DNA of 64,000 bases from Lycorma delicatula (Eukaryota; Arthropoda; Insecta; Hemiptera; Fulgoridae), in the NCBI RefSeq assembly GCF_047948215.1, contig NC_134457.1:16094626-16158625 (forward strand). The letters run 5' to 3'. Each line of letters begins with the position of its first letter. Positions within the stretch are counted from its first letter, which is position 1. Below, one piece after another: positions 12,481 to 23,502 of this stretch. Made by a program: the position numbers and the translations under genes. Under the pieces are notes generated by a model. That model was not told the DNA's origin. It did not search any database and saw only the letters and a list, made by a program, of their open reading frames with translations.

Positions 12481-13669
12481 GTTAATAGGAAAGTTAAGGA
12501 TATTAATTATTTAGGGAAATTATTTTTGAGGAACATATGAAAATTGAAAATGAATGCACAAATGAAAAGGGTTTTGCTATGTAATAATCTTAGTTACTTA
12601 CTGAAGTGGAAGAATGTGTAAAGCAAATGTAATAAAATGTAGTAAAGTGGAAAAAATATTCGGTGATAATTTCTTGATGAGTACTAATAAAAGGGAATGA
12701 GAGAAAATTAATAAATTCTGTGAATATGAAACTGGGAGGGATGATATTTCCATTTTACAGAAAATAAAAAAGAACAGGAAATATAAGCTCTACAGTTACA
12801 TTGGATTCTATATTACAAAGGTATGATTAGATTTATATTTTAAGGATAAAAAAATGAGATGGGTATGCAATTTGATAAAAGTAAGAAGTGAGAGAATACT
12901 AGAAATACAGTGACTGTGATCAGTGGGAGATTGAAAAGGAGACAGATACAGATAGAAGATTTAAACAGACAGAAGTCATCATAAACCCTTTAAGGTTTGT
13001 TGTAATCAGGTATGTGCTTAATTTATTATATAACATTGTTGATTTTCTTTCATCCATTTCTGTTTTATGTGAAAGGTATATTTTCTATAAATTTATGAAT
13101 TGAAGATATCCAGAATACATTTTTATAAAGAACTAATAAAAATCTAGAAATATTTCTAACTTTTATTCTAAAATGAAAATTTTAGATTCTGATTTTTTTT
13201 TATAACCTGTTTTTCAGCATTTTATTTATTCTAGAGCTGTTCAGCATAGCTCTTACTTTTTGTTTATTTTGTATGCTTATATTATAAATTTGCTTATGTT
13301 TGGACTGTTAATTTGCATGTGTATGACAAGAATCAGTGTTAGTGTAGTAATTTTTAATCTTTATTTATAAATGAATAAAATTTTCTTATTTTGATAATAG
13401 AATTCTGACCACCACCTGAAACTGTTGATCTTTTAATAATTGTTTTTCATTTACTTAAAATGTGGATTTTGGTCAACAAATATTAATTTTTTTTTACTAA
13501 TAAATCGTCGTTTGGTATGTTGTTACAGTAGATCGTTACTTTGCCATTAATACTTTGGTTAATCAGCTGTTACAATAGGTTTTTCTTAGTGCGGTTTTTT
13601 TATGAAATGTATTTTAATATTCTTCTGTAGTTCAAATTAAAATACAAAACTATCTGTTAATTACAAAAT
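12481..13669. other. RCL1 intron, nothing recognised
   Basis: AT-rich sequence. The part at 12480-12990 is purine-rich on + and could be an eroded retroelement, but I could not match it to any family. Confidence 0.45.
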
Positions 13670-14045
13670 CAGTCAGCCATGTGACTCCCTCCAGAGAAGG
13701 GAGCGCATTGCTTCCTCCAAAATAACTAGGGTCCCAGTAGGTGTATTCCTGCTAGCCCGAAAGCTTTAGCACCAAAAGGACTTCAGCGAACGTACTGAAG
13801 GGGAATCACGCTTTCAGTCATGCCTTGAAGGGAAGTACGAGGCTCAAAAGCCAGTCTCCCACAGTTAGATCCAGTAAATTATTTTCATGCTGGTCCGTAA
13901 ATATAACTTAAAATTTACAACCGCCTTTAGATAACACCCAATAACCCGCCTGATAGTAGAAAGATAAAGCAGCAAGGGACATAGTCCAGTCTCTGTGATC
14001 TGTAGGGAGAAATAATTAAACTCTTGCCATTCTTGCGTTCCATAA
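13670..14045 (-). repeat. Dispersed repeat, copy in - orientation
   Basis: Its reverse complement matches 35131-35510 along most of its length. Shared blocks are 'gtgggagact', 'gattccccttcagt', 'tccttttggtgct', 'ggaggaagcaatgcgctc', and an upstream 'tgctgctttatctttc' block. It is richer in GC than its surroundings. No open frame is evident. It is probably the UTR or 5' part of a retroelement; class not determined. Confidence 0.7.
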
Positions 14046-15084
14046 TCACGAAAGTGATATTTTTAATGGCTAATTCGATATTATGTAGCAGTTATATACA
14101 TATAGTTTTTTATTTTATAATACAATAACATTGTAATATTTTAAAGATAAAATAGTTGTAAATCTTCATTATAGAATTACTTTATAAATTACTTTTATGT
14201 GATCTGTGAGTATTTTTTGAGTTTTCTTATGCACTACTTTCAAAGTTTTCTGTAATTTTTTTGACTTTGCAACAAACAAACAATCACAAATTCTCCTTTA
14301 GATTCTTAAGATCATAAAATAGCAGAAATAAACCATGTTAGTCTCTCTACAGCTGTTTCTTTATTACTTGTTAAATGATTTTCATGAAATATGAAATGAA
14401 TTCTGATCTTTCTTTGTAAATCTGCTTTTGGTTTTAGTTAATTGTTGTATAAAATAAAAAATATATCTGGTGTAATTGTTGGTTGTTAGTTTTTCAACCG
14501 CATTTTATAATTTTTTTTAAATAGTTAAATAGTTTTAAATTTGTATTAGTTGAATAAGAATTATAACAAAAAATTACAGCCTTTCTTCAAACAGATTTAT
14601 AATTTACATTTTTTTTTTAATCTTAACCATTTTATAATTAAAGTTAAATATAAATTTTTTGTCAATTTCAAAATGTTTTGTAGTTGTATATCAAAAAGTA
14701 GTCGTCTTCATTTCTTAAGTTTATTGATTTAAGTACATAATTAAATTGTGACAATTGAAAGATTTTTACTCTCTAAATTTTCTTTCATATATTCAAAATG
14801 TTTGAATTGCTGTAGTATAGTTTACATTAATTGAAAATACAAAAAATATATTTAACTCTTAGATAAGTATGTTCATATTCTTTGTGTTAAAAGATTATTT
14901 TCATTTCAACTTAACGATAATTGAATTGTTAATTTTTACTTCCTATAATTTTTCATAATAATTTAATTACCAATGTAAGATGTTTTATTCATATAATCTA
15001 TGCAGGGAAAGAATTTGTAATATCACAGCCAAATTTTATTTATATTATAATGTTTATTAATTATTTTTTATTTATATATTTTAG
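14046..15084. other. RCL1 intron, nothing recognised
   Basis: AT-rich, with a short Lys/Asn/Phe-rich chance frame at 14550-14732. No element signatures. Confidence 0.5.
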
Positions 15085-15259
15085 TTAAAGGATTGGGGAA
15101 AAATAAAACGTGTGCGAGGAACAATGTTTGCATTACGAGTTTCACCAGCACTTTCTAATCGTATGGTTGAAGCAGCAAAAGGAGTTTTCTTGCAGTTTAT
15201 ACCAGATGTTTTCTTTACGGTTGACCATCTTACGGGCCAGTGTGCTGGAAAATCTCCAG
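15085..15259 (+). CDS. RCL1: RCL1 internal exon
   Basis: It follows a TTTTAG acceptor in phase 0 (continuing KPIM of the previous exon), carries 58 codons plus one base, and ends at GTAAAT. The protein has KDWGKIKRVRGTMFALRVSP, SNRMVEAAKG, FIPDVFFTVDH and ends CAGKSP(G), matching human RCL1 from about residue 182 to 240. The split Gly codon predicts a next exon opening with Gly-Phe-Gly. I could not find that exon, nor the remaining ~130 residues, in the rest of the window. Confidence 0.93.
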
Positions 15260-15504
15260 GTAAATTTAATTATCTCATATTTATGAGAGTTACTTAATAT
15301 AGGTATATTAAATTCATAAATAGAAAACTCAAAAACTATTAACAAAACAATAAAATGTAAAATTGGATGTTCATTTTCATTGCCAAACAGTTATCATCAG
15401 TAGATACTTGGGAATTAAAGTATTACAGAACTTCAAAGAAGCAGTCAGAAATGGGAAATGATAGAATTACAGAAATAGAAATGTTGTCGTTAAAAATATG
15501 AGGG

Positions 15505-16212
15505 TAGATCCAGAAATAAGGTTCCCATCAATGTTACAAATAGACAACATTGTTTATTCTAATAGAAATTTACATCATTGGAAAGAAGAAACTTTGCTCT
15601 ATTTTTCTACATAATCGCCATCTTTTTCTACGCATTTTTGTAGATTATGCTCCAATTTCTGTATTCCAATGTTATAGAACTCCACCACCAACCCATTGAG
15701 GAAGCATTTCACCTCTTCTTTGACTTCATCGTCACTCCGGAAGCATTGGCCACTCAAGTGTTCCTTTAACTTTGAGAACAAGTGATAATCACTAGGCACA
15801 AGGTCCGGACTGTAAGGTGGGTGGGGCATGTCAGTCCACCCAAAGTATGTTAAAAGTTCCTGGGTTTAACGGGAGATGTGAGGTCGGATGTTGTCGTGAA
15901 GTAGTGTTACACCAGCTGTCAGTCATCCTCGCCGGCGGTTCTGAATAGCTTGCCTGAGTTTTCCTAGTGTTCCACAATAACTGAGTTGATTGTTGTCCCA
16001 GGTTCCATGAAATCGATCAGCAGTATACCCTTAAGAGCCCAAAAAACACTGGCCATGACTTTGCCAGGAGAAGGAGTTTGTTTGAACTTGTTTGCAACTG
16101 GGACCCTGAGTGACGCCACTGCTTGGTTGAACAGACATACACTTGTCGCTATACACCTCTGTCAACTGACGATGAATATCGTCTGTTGGGATGGAACGAG
16201 CTGCCAATGAAG
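15505..16212 (-). mobile_element. Mariner (DD34D) transposon relic, 5' truncated
   Basis: The C-terminal third of a mariner/SETMAR-type transposase is intact at 15829-15599 (HPPYSPDLVPSDYHLFSKLK ... VEKDGDYVEK). Upstream on the same strand, with frameshifts and one stop, are MASVFWALKGILLIDF, IQNRRRG and LLHDNIRPH. Counting the stop as one codon, the second and third catalytic Asp residues (LLHD and VPSD) have 34 residues between them, the DD34D signature. A 3' terminal repeat-like sequence (gatccagaaataaggttccc) lies at about 15507. The N-terminal half, including the HTH domain, is missing beyond 16212. Confidence 0.88.
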
Positions 16213-16639
16213 TATGTATACTTCACATTTCTTTTTTTTTTACTATTCCTAATCACTATTAAATTGTTTCTATTAAATTTGTTCCACAAAGCATTTCTAG
16301 TGATTTCAATATGACTATGAAAAATTAACTGTGATAGATATTTTTCTTGTAAACCCCTTTACAAGAAAACTATTTATATTAGGCCCATCCTCTAGTATTT
16401 GTATCTTCTAAATAGAAATTGCATCAGTAACATGTTTAGGAAGGTTACGACTCTCCTAATCTTCTGAAAACCGCTTAATTAACATATTTGCTGTTACGCT
16501 GTTATTATACATGTGTAGTTTTTATTTATTTAGATAATCCTGTAATACGTATACATATTTACATACTTATTTTAATAAAACAAAGTATTATAACAATATA
16601 TTGTTTATCTGCATCTTCTTTTTTTTCTTTTTTTTTTAA
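16213..16639. other. Nothing recognised
   Basis: AT-rich sequence; open frames at 16123-16700 are hydrophobic, low-complexity and unsupported. Confidence 0.5.
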
Positions 16640-16770
16640 CTTCCAGTTTATTATTAGGTTATTGTTAGGTATTACTTCAGATGAGATGAATGATTTGTAG
16701 CGTGTATAAAAATGCCATGCCTGACCAGGATTTGAACCCGGGACCTATCCTGGTCAGGCATCTGGAATGA
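16640..16770 (-). mobile_element. Short SINE with T-arm-like head
   Basis: On the - strand a tRNA B-box-like GGTTCAAATCC is followed by 'ggcatttttatacacgctac' and the same 3' domain as the other SINEs (tctgaagtaatacctaac), ending in an A-rich tail (T-run on + at 16619-16638). The head is a perfect 15-bp inverted repeat, 16717-16731 with 16747-16761. The A box seen in copies A and C is absent, so this is either a truncated copy or a second subfamily. Confidence 0.7.
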
Positions 16771-17574
16771 TTGAAGCGCAACCCCTATTATTGTATTGAC
16801 TTAACAATATATTAACCACATTTTTGCCTTAGATGTGTTTTTTATGGCAGAAGTTTTTTTTATTTTGCTTATATATATATATATATATATATTTATTTTG
16901 TTGTGTGTGTGTTTGCACTGATGCAGCTTATATATTGCAACATATAAGATAATTTCCCATTATAATAAGTATAAAAAGCATACAAACAGCCCATAACAGC
17001 TTGCTTGTTTCTAAAATTGAATTGCATTCAAAAGAACGTTTTTAAACAAAATATTTTAAAATAGAAAATTAGTGTACTATAATAAAATTATGTCTGTATT
17101 ATATGTATATTTTAAAATGTTTTTCTATTTCTTTCATCGTGTATTTTTTACACCATAAAATATAATGTGTAGTGTAATAATATATTAATCATGTTTTGTT
17201 AAATATAGCAATTTGTTATTAAATTGTATTGCTTTCCCAGTTAATATAGCTAGAATAGTTATGGTTATCATGTCAAAAATAGAGTATAGAGTTTTTTGCA
17301 TAAACTAGTTCATCTTAACTAAATAAAAAAAAAAAAAAAAAAAAAACACATGTGTGTTGCACTGCTTTTGGCCTCATATCTCAGGATTGACTGACCAATT
17401 TTCTTATTTTTAAGTAAAATATTTATGTATATAAGGCATTGACTATATTAATTTTTTTTAAATTCATTAAGGGTGATATAAAAAGCCAATTTTGATTTTC
17501 TTCATAGACATTTTAGAGAAAAGTATTAAAGCATATTTGTTTCCTAAAATGCCTATATAAAATTCAAGAGATTA
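16771..17574. other. Low-complexity spacer
   Basis: Contains a (TA)n tract at about 16869-16891, a short (GT)n, and a poly-A run at about 17323-17346. No genes or transposase motifs. Confidence 0.6.
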
Positions 17575-18190
17575 ATTAAAAGAAAGCAACAAAACCAAGC
17601 CCCTAAAACTAAAAGAAAAATGAACCCCTACCCAACTAATCAAGAATGAAAATTACCAAAAAGCAACTGAAAAAATAGCAATCACAGATAAACTTGAAGA
17701 TCTAGTCAACAACCTTAAACAAATCGCAGAAGAATTCGCCCCAATAAAATCTCATAAAAAACATCAATGTTGGACAGCAAGTATGATGAAAAAGTGGAAA
17801 AAAGACATCAAGCATGGCTATTTCACCAATCCCAAAAATCAGAAATATCCTTTCTAAATCTAGTAAAACAAAGAAAAGAAACCACCCAAACCCTAAGGAG
17901 AATAAAAAGACAATACCATAAAGACACACTGAAGTCAATAGAAGAAGAATTCAGTAAAACATAGTTGAGATACTACAAAACCTTTAAAAATCAGCTCTAA
18001 AAATACAAACCCCCAATATTATAATAAAGAATGAAAACTGTGAACTGGCCCATAACAATAAAAACAACACGGAAATCCATGTTGAAATAGTAATAAAAGT
18101 ATTAAATATTTAGCTAGGAAAAACTAGCTAAATATTTCAACAAACTCCTAAATTGCAAAGAACCGACACAACTCCTAAACTTTAAAACAT

Positions 18191-18291
18191 CTTTTTTTCC
18201 GGCACCACCGTTAGGTATTGCTTCAGAGGCTGAAATTAATGACAAGTAGCATGTAAAAATTCCATGCCTGACTGGGATTCGAATCTGGGAC
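18191..18291 (-). mobile_element. SINE 3' fragment (copy B)
   Basis: On the - strand, a B-box-like sequence (GATTCGAATCC) is followed by 'gtcaggcatggaatttttac' and the 3' domain (cctctgaagcaatacctaac...), with an A tail seen as a T-run at 18191-18197. It is closest to the short SINE at 16640-16770. It lies next to copy C inside the LINE fragment. Confidence 0.7.
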
Positions 18292-18305
18292 AAACTTCAA
18301 CACCT

Positions 18306-18619
18306 TTTTTTTCCTGTTTAGCCTTTCGGAATCGCCATCAGTTATTACTTCAGAGGATGATATATATGAGTATAAGTGAAGTACAGTCTCATAGGTCGAC
18401 CAACCTATCATACCTCTTATAGGTCATACCATATCTCTTATAGATCGAAGATTTGTGTAATTGAAACCCAACAACCAAAGAACAACGTTATCCACAATCT
18501 TGTATTCAAAACCCTATAAAAGTAACTGCCTTTTACTAGGATTTGAACATTAGAACTCTTGACTTGGAAATTAGCTGATTTGCGAAGATACATTTACCAC
18601 TAGACCAACCCGGAGGGTT
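18306..18619 (-). mobile_element. tRNA-derived SINE (copy C), full length with TSD
   Basis: Reverse complement of the copy A layout: A box TGGTCTAGTGG near the 18605 end, B-box-like GTTCAAATCC, body 'gttctttggttgttgggttt', 3' domain ending at an A tail (T-run 18306-18312). It is bracketed by an exact 14-bp target-site duplication, AAACTTCAACACCT, at 18292-18305 and 18620-18633, which fixes both ends and shows retroposition. Confidence 0.88.
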
Positions 18620-18770
18620 AAACTTCAACACCTACACCCCAATAACAACACCACCAGAATACATAACCCTCTCACAATAAAAGAAGTCTACCCAGCACTG
18701 GGTGAGATGAAGAATTACAAAGAAGTGGGAGAGCCAGCCTCCATGGCACGAGTGAATGACAGTGTATTAT

Positions 18771-19365
18771 ATTAATGTGTTTGGAACAAAATGGTGATTG
18801 TGTAGAAAAATAAAGTAAATATGTAAGTATTTGAAACCATTATAAATTTTTTTCTGAAAATAATCAGCCTTACTTTTGAACCGTGCTTCATATTCTAATT
18901 TTAAAAATATTTTGAACAAAAGAAATACCTTAATCTAGCACTTAAAGAAAAAACATATTTTAAATTATAGTGTAATTAATGAGCTGTTAAAATTTGGAAA
19001 TGAAAGTTAGCTTGGAAAAACTATGTAACAAATTTAATTTTATTATTCATTCAGTTCACAATTATCAAGATGTAATTTAAATATAAACAGTAATTTATAG
19101 ACAAAATAATAGGTTACACTAGAAATAGAATAATCAATTGGCTAAGAATTCACTTTTTTCTTACATGGCTGAAGATGCATGTTTGTCTATGTTATTTTAA
19201 GATAATTTTATTAGTGTATTCCAATATTTCAAAAAATGCATTTGGATTGTATTTGGCTAACTGACTGAATTTATACTGCACAACAGTTTATATATGGCAA
19301 ATGTGTACTGCAAAAAAGTTTGTACATGGCAAGTGGAAGGAAACAAGTAGCAAAAATGTAACATA
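18771..19365. other. Spacer with a 36-nt inverted-repeat fragment
   Basis: AT-rich with no gene. Bases 19204-19239 repeat, in inverse orientation and perfectly, the acceptor and first codons of the candidate exon at 21130-21292 (21268-21303). Bases 19258-19300 also resemble 22790-22830 in direct orientation. Confidence 0.7.
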
Positions 19366-20720
19366 CTGGTGGGCCAAAAGTCACTAACCCTTGACGATTA
19401 TTATTTGAATACAAAACAAAAACAAACTGAATTCATAACTAACACTTTATTGAATCTACATGATTATTTATTACATTGTTTCTTGAATTGTTTTCCATCT
19501 TTGTCTATACATTTCTCCAGATGACTTGGCAAACTTATGCATACTTGTTTGCACAGTTGTGTGTTGCAATCTATTTCTTCAAAAGCATTTTGAATAGCAT
19601 ATTTCAAGATCCCAATAGTTTGTGGTTTTGTAGCATAGGCTTTTATCTTTAACAATCCTCTAAAAGAGAAAATCCATGGATGAAAGATCTGAAGATCTGG
19701 GTGGCATATTTATTGTCCCTCGTCATCCAATAACTTTCCTGGCAAATAAATTACCAATGTAGTTCTGCACAGCTGTTGGATAATGGGATGGGTCTCCATC
19801 ATGTATAAATTAAAGTAGGTGGAAGTACCAGAATTCATTTTTGGCCTGGGAATGGCATAGGTTGCCAACATTTCGAGGTACTTCTCTCCAGTTACTATTC
19901 CATCAAAAAAGCAAGGCTCAATTACTCCACAACATGAGTTACACCCCAAATGGTAACACCAGGTTGATTTAACTCCCTCTCAAAAACAATTCTATGGTTC
20001 TTTGAACCAATAGGTACAGTTTGTGTTGATGTGGCCTTTTAATTTGAAAGTTGCTTCATCAATCCAAATTATCTTAGAAAACAACTCATTATCATCTTCT
20101 CTTACTTCATTTAAATTATCTCGCAAACTTGAAGCCTACCATCAGGATCAACTTCTAATAGGCCATATATGAGATGAGGTATACAATATCTGAATTTAGC
20201 TTGATGTAAAATTCTTCGAACAGAGGTTCTAGAAATATTCTGTTTGAGAAATAGCCTATGATTAGACAGGGCTCTGGATAACCGCTTGAAAAATTTTAAC
20301 CTTACTTTCATCACTTAATGATGGCCTACCTGACCTGAGGCAGTCCACTGCAGATGCATTTCTCCCAAAACATTTTCGTAAACTGTAAACAGCCTTCTGT
20401 GTCGGTGGAACAGTGTTGAAATGATTATTCCAGTCATTTATTATGAAATTATAACCACCTTTGTACTAGGTTTTTAAGGCTCTTCAAACTTCAACTTCAA
20501 ACTAACTCTTCATTAACAAACATCTTCAAAAGTTAGAATCAAAAATGTCCAATGAACATAATAACAGCTGTATACAACAGATGTCTGATTGAACAGCAGT
20601 GCACTATGGTGTTTTTGTCAATAACTATCTGATGAAAACAAAAGGAGGTAATTTAAAATCGATGGGAAGATCATGTTTATCTTAACGTTTACAGTAGGAA
20701 GCGACTTCTGGCCCACCCGG
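19366..20720 (-). mobile_element. Mariner-like element with TIRs, decayed
   Basis: The ends are inverted repeats around GTGGGCCA(A/G)AAGTC, flanked by TA at 19364-19365 and 20721-20722. The length suits a complete mariner-like element. The - strand transposase is broken by frameshifts. Pieces include ISRTSVRRILHQAKFRY (HTH), DEATFKLKGHINTNCTYW, VIEPCFFDGIVTGEKYLEML, a block like 'PPRSSDLSSMDFLF' near 19700, and the C-terminus YATKPQTI ... KCIDKDGKQF. The YW..E/VTGE.YL.ML pattern resembles the element at the window's right end, so the two may share a clade. Confidence 0.88.
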
Positions 20721-20722
20721 TA

Positions 20723-21129
20723 TATTAAATTGATGGCTAATGGCAGTGTTATTTAAAATGTAGAATAACAACCTCACAAAGCATTTAAAAAATGCTTCAA
20801 CCAAAATGTTTTATATACAAAAATGAATATTAAGCTGTAAATATCTCACTAACCTACTTTAAATTTTCTGTTTATAAAACCTTTTTTACTGAAAATGACC
20901 TAACTGTTATATTTTATATAAGTATTACAATTTTAGCTGTTTATGGACAACAGTATTTTTGTACTTAACAGTAGTAGTTTGCTTTGAAATAATTACGTGT
21001 AAAACTCTAATTTTGCTAAGAGTTTAAAAGTTTGCTTATCTTTTTTAACTTTATAATTTGAATAAGAAAGGTTGTTATGAATCTCTAAATAAGAAATCAG
21101 AATCAATAAGATTACGATGTAATACTAAC
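20723..21129. other. Nothing recognised
   Basis: AT-rich spacer between the mariner-like element and the candidate - strand exon. Confidence 0.5.
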
Positions 21130-21292
21130 CTTAACTGCTTAATTTGGACATGAGATAAACTTAATGCTGCACTAAGATATGTGACTAGAGGACTAACAGA
21201 TAATTTAGCGATATCAGTCCGTAGATTTCTAAGTTCTTCATCCAGTATACCGTATACAGTATACAAAGCATTTTTTGAAATATTGGAATACA
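21130..21292 (-). CDS. Candidate exon of an unidentified - strand gene
   Basis: I do not recognise this protein. Reading down the - strand, a TTTTATTAG acceptor opens a 163-nt exon (2 bases, 53 codons, 2 bases) ending at a GTTAGT donor. The peptide is well mixed and unlike the surrounding chance frames: ALYTVYGILDEELRNLR then DIAKLSVSPLVTYLSAALSL and HVQIKQL. It looks amphipathic and helical. The acceptor plus first nine codons are duplicated in inverted orientation at 19204-19239. It could be part of a host gene on the - strand or a captured gene fragment. No companion exon was found. Confidence 0.4.
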
Positions 21293-21382
21293 CTAATAAA
21301 ATTCATAAAACAAGTATATTGAAGAAATTTCATATATATATGAAATTTATTCATATATATATATGAAACATTGACATGTTTA

Positions 21383-22694
21383 CAGGGTCATTCACGGGAA
21401 CCGGGTGTTTTTAAAATAATCATAAAAAATTGAATATTTACTTTAAAAAAGTTTTATTGGTACTGAAACACTTGTTAAATCAAAGCATTTGTTACTTACT
21501 CATGAACGAAAAATTATGTCCGGCAAGTGATGTCCATTTTGGGCAATACATTGTTGTAGCCTTTCACGGTAACTGGCCTCGATTCTTTGCAGCATGTCTA
21601 CATCAATCTGGGTGACGTGATGACGAATTGCGATCTTCAGGTCCTCCAATGTACGCTGTTTATTGCCGTACACACGCGATTTCAGAAACCCCCGCAGAAA
21701 AAAATCACAACTACTCAAATCGGGGGACCGAGGGGGCCAAGGAATGTTGCCGAATCTGGAAACGATCCGTCCCAGAAAGAAGTTACGGAGAACACCCATC
21801 ATTGCCCTCGCTGTGTGCGCTGTAGCTCCATCCTGCTGGAATAACACATTTTGAAAATCGATTCCCCAGTTTCGTAACTCAGGGATGAAAAATGTATTCA
21901 ACATCGCAATGTAACGATCAGCTGTTACAGTTACGGCAGCGTCATTTTCTTCAAAAAAATATGGTCCAATAACACCGACCTTTCCTATTGCACACCAGAC
22001 AGTCACCTTTGGGCTATGAAGTGGTCTCTCGTGAAGCTGATGTGGGTTTCTTTCTGCCCAATACCGGCAATTCTGTTTGTTTGATGAAGCCATTCAAATG
22101 AAAATGGGCTTCGTCAGTCATTAACAATAACAAATTTTCATTTTCTTCAAAAATGGTAAGCATTTGTTGACAAAATTGTAATCGCTGCATGAAATCTTGC
22201 TCTAACTGCTACATAACGGCTATCTTGTAAGGATGGAAATGCAGGTCTGTATGCAGAATTCATCTTACCGTACTTGAGCTCATTTGAAGCGCTGCTGAAT
22301 GCCTCTGAATAGAGCGGCATGGGCTTCTGACAATGGCTTCCCTTACACATTGGATGTTCTCCGGAGTGCTAGCAGTTCGTCAGGGACCCGGTGGTTTTTT
22401 CTTCAATATTGAACCACTTGTTCGAAGGTTGTTTACCCATCGCAATATTGTGTTAGAGAAGGGACACTTGCATTACGATGGTTATTAAACTGACAGCGGA
22501 AATCTCGCTGAACAGCAGTTACAGATTCGTCATACATGTACAGGCGTTGGTCTAGCATCCACGGCTCCATCTCATCGACTAAAATGTAAATGCTATGAAC
22601 ACAGGAAACGTCAGACACCAGCCACGTGCCCCTCCACCACGAACGCCCGAGTACAACCCACTTCAAAAACATCTGGTTCCCGTGAATAACCCTT
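21383..22694 (-). mobile_element. DD41D mariner-family transposon, nearly complete
   Basis: Terminal inverted repeats share ATTCACGGGAACC plus TGTTTTT and are flanked by TA at 21381-21382 and 22695-22696. The 197-codon frame at 22093-21500 carries NPHQLHERPLHSPKVTVWCA, FFEENDA, NVLFQQDGATAHT, WPPRSPDLSSCDFFLRG and a C-terminus RLQQCIAQNGHHLPDII. Exactly 41 residues separate the second (QQD) and third (SSCD) catalytic Asp. The first catalytic Asp is in MTDEAHFHLNG, just upstream in another frame (about 22120-22090), so a frameshift breaks the gene. The N-terminal HTH region to 22672 is also shifted. Not functional, but the least decayed element here. Confidence 0.9.
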
Positions 22695-22696
22695 TA

Positions 22697-22980
22697 TATA
22701 TATGAATAATAATAATAAACTTATAAATGAACAGATCAGATTTGATAATGATATTTTATTCAAGCAAATTATACAATAATTATTAGGTTGGGTGACTGAT
22801 TCAATTTATATTGCATAACAGTTGTAAATGTCTTGCTGACATTGTTTTTCATGTAACATTGACTTAATTTAACTATTGACAGTCAACTGTTATGAACATA
22901 ATAATCTTAAATTTTATTTTCATTTTAATTCCCATTTATAAAAATTTAAGTGTACAACTATAAAATTGATAATTAATCAG
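22697..22980. other. Spacer, nothing recognised
   Basis: AT-rich. Bases 22790-22830 resemble 19258-19300. Confidence 0.5.
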
Positions 22981-23042
22981 TAATCCGTGATGATGGAGGA
23001 ATAATCCGAAAGCGCTTGGATAGTCAATACTCACAATTGTTG
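22981..23042 (+). CDS. Possible small exon, unassigned
   Basis: Between a TTAATCAG acceptor and a GTAAGC donor lies one open frame of two bases plus 20 codons, IRDDGGIIRKRLDSQYSQLL. It is polar and fits a coiled-coil protein, so it could be an earlier exon of the ninein-like gene. Against this, it ends in phase 0 while the next recognised exon (23503) needs a partial codon upstream, so they cannot be joined directly. Confidence 0.22.
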
Positions 23043-23502
23043 GTAAGCGGGTACTCTATTTTTATATAAAAACATGAACATATATCCTTTACGTAATAAA
23101 CAAAAAATATTATTTATGCATAATCCTCTTAAAAATTCCAAATAACACTCAACATGATAACAGATTTTGGCAGTGCAAACAGAATATTTACTTAAATTCA
23201 CAATTGACTGGATTCCAGATTACCTTTCAAAATAACTAAATATTTTCTACCTTAATACAGTTACAACTATTCAAAAAAATTATATAATGAACTCATTAGT
23301 TCATCATAGAGGGATGAACTAATTGCTGTACAATCAGATCATTTAAAGGGGCAGGATTTATTAGTATTTCTTACTTAAAAAATAACTTTTGTACATTTTA
23401 TTTATATGCTGTACCAAGTATGTGTGTGCATGTATGCACACATGCGTTCATTTATTGATTAAAGAATTTGAAGAAAGTTTAATTTTTTTTTTGTATATTC
23501 AG

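Larger units (their letters stand above)
17575..18770 (+). mobile_element. LINE fragment split by two SINE insertions
   Basis: The + strand has degenerate Lys/Asn-rich retroelement coding: KLEDLVNNLKQIAEEFAPIK, then MMKKWKKDIKHGYFTNPKN. After the SINE block at 18191-18619, 18634-18740 gives PLTIKEVYPALGEMKNYK, similar to the usual 'PPT..EV..AL..MKN.KAPGEDG' opening of LINE reverse transcriptases. Stops and frameshifts are frequent and the rest of the reverse transcriptase is absent. The clade cannot be set. Confidence 0.65.
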
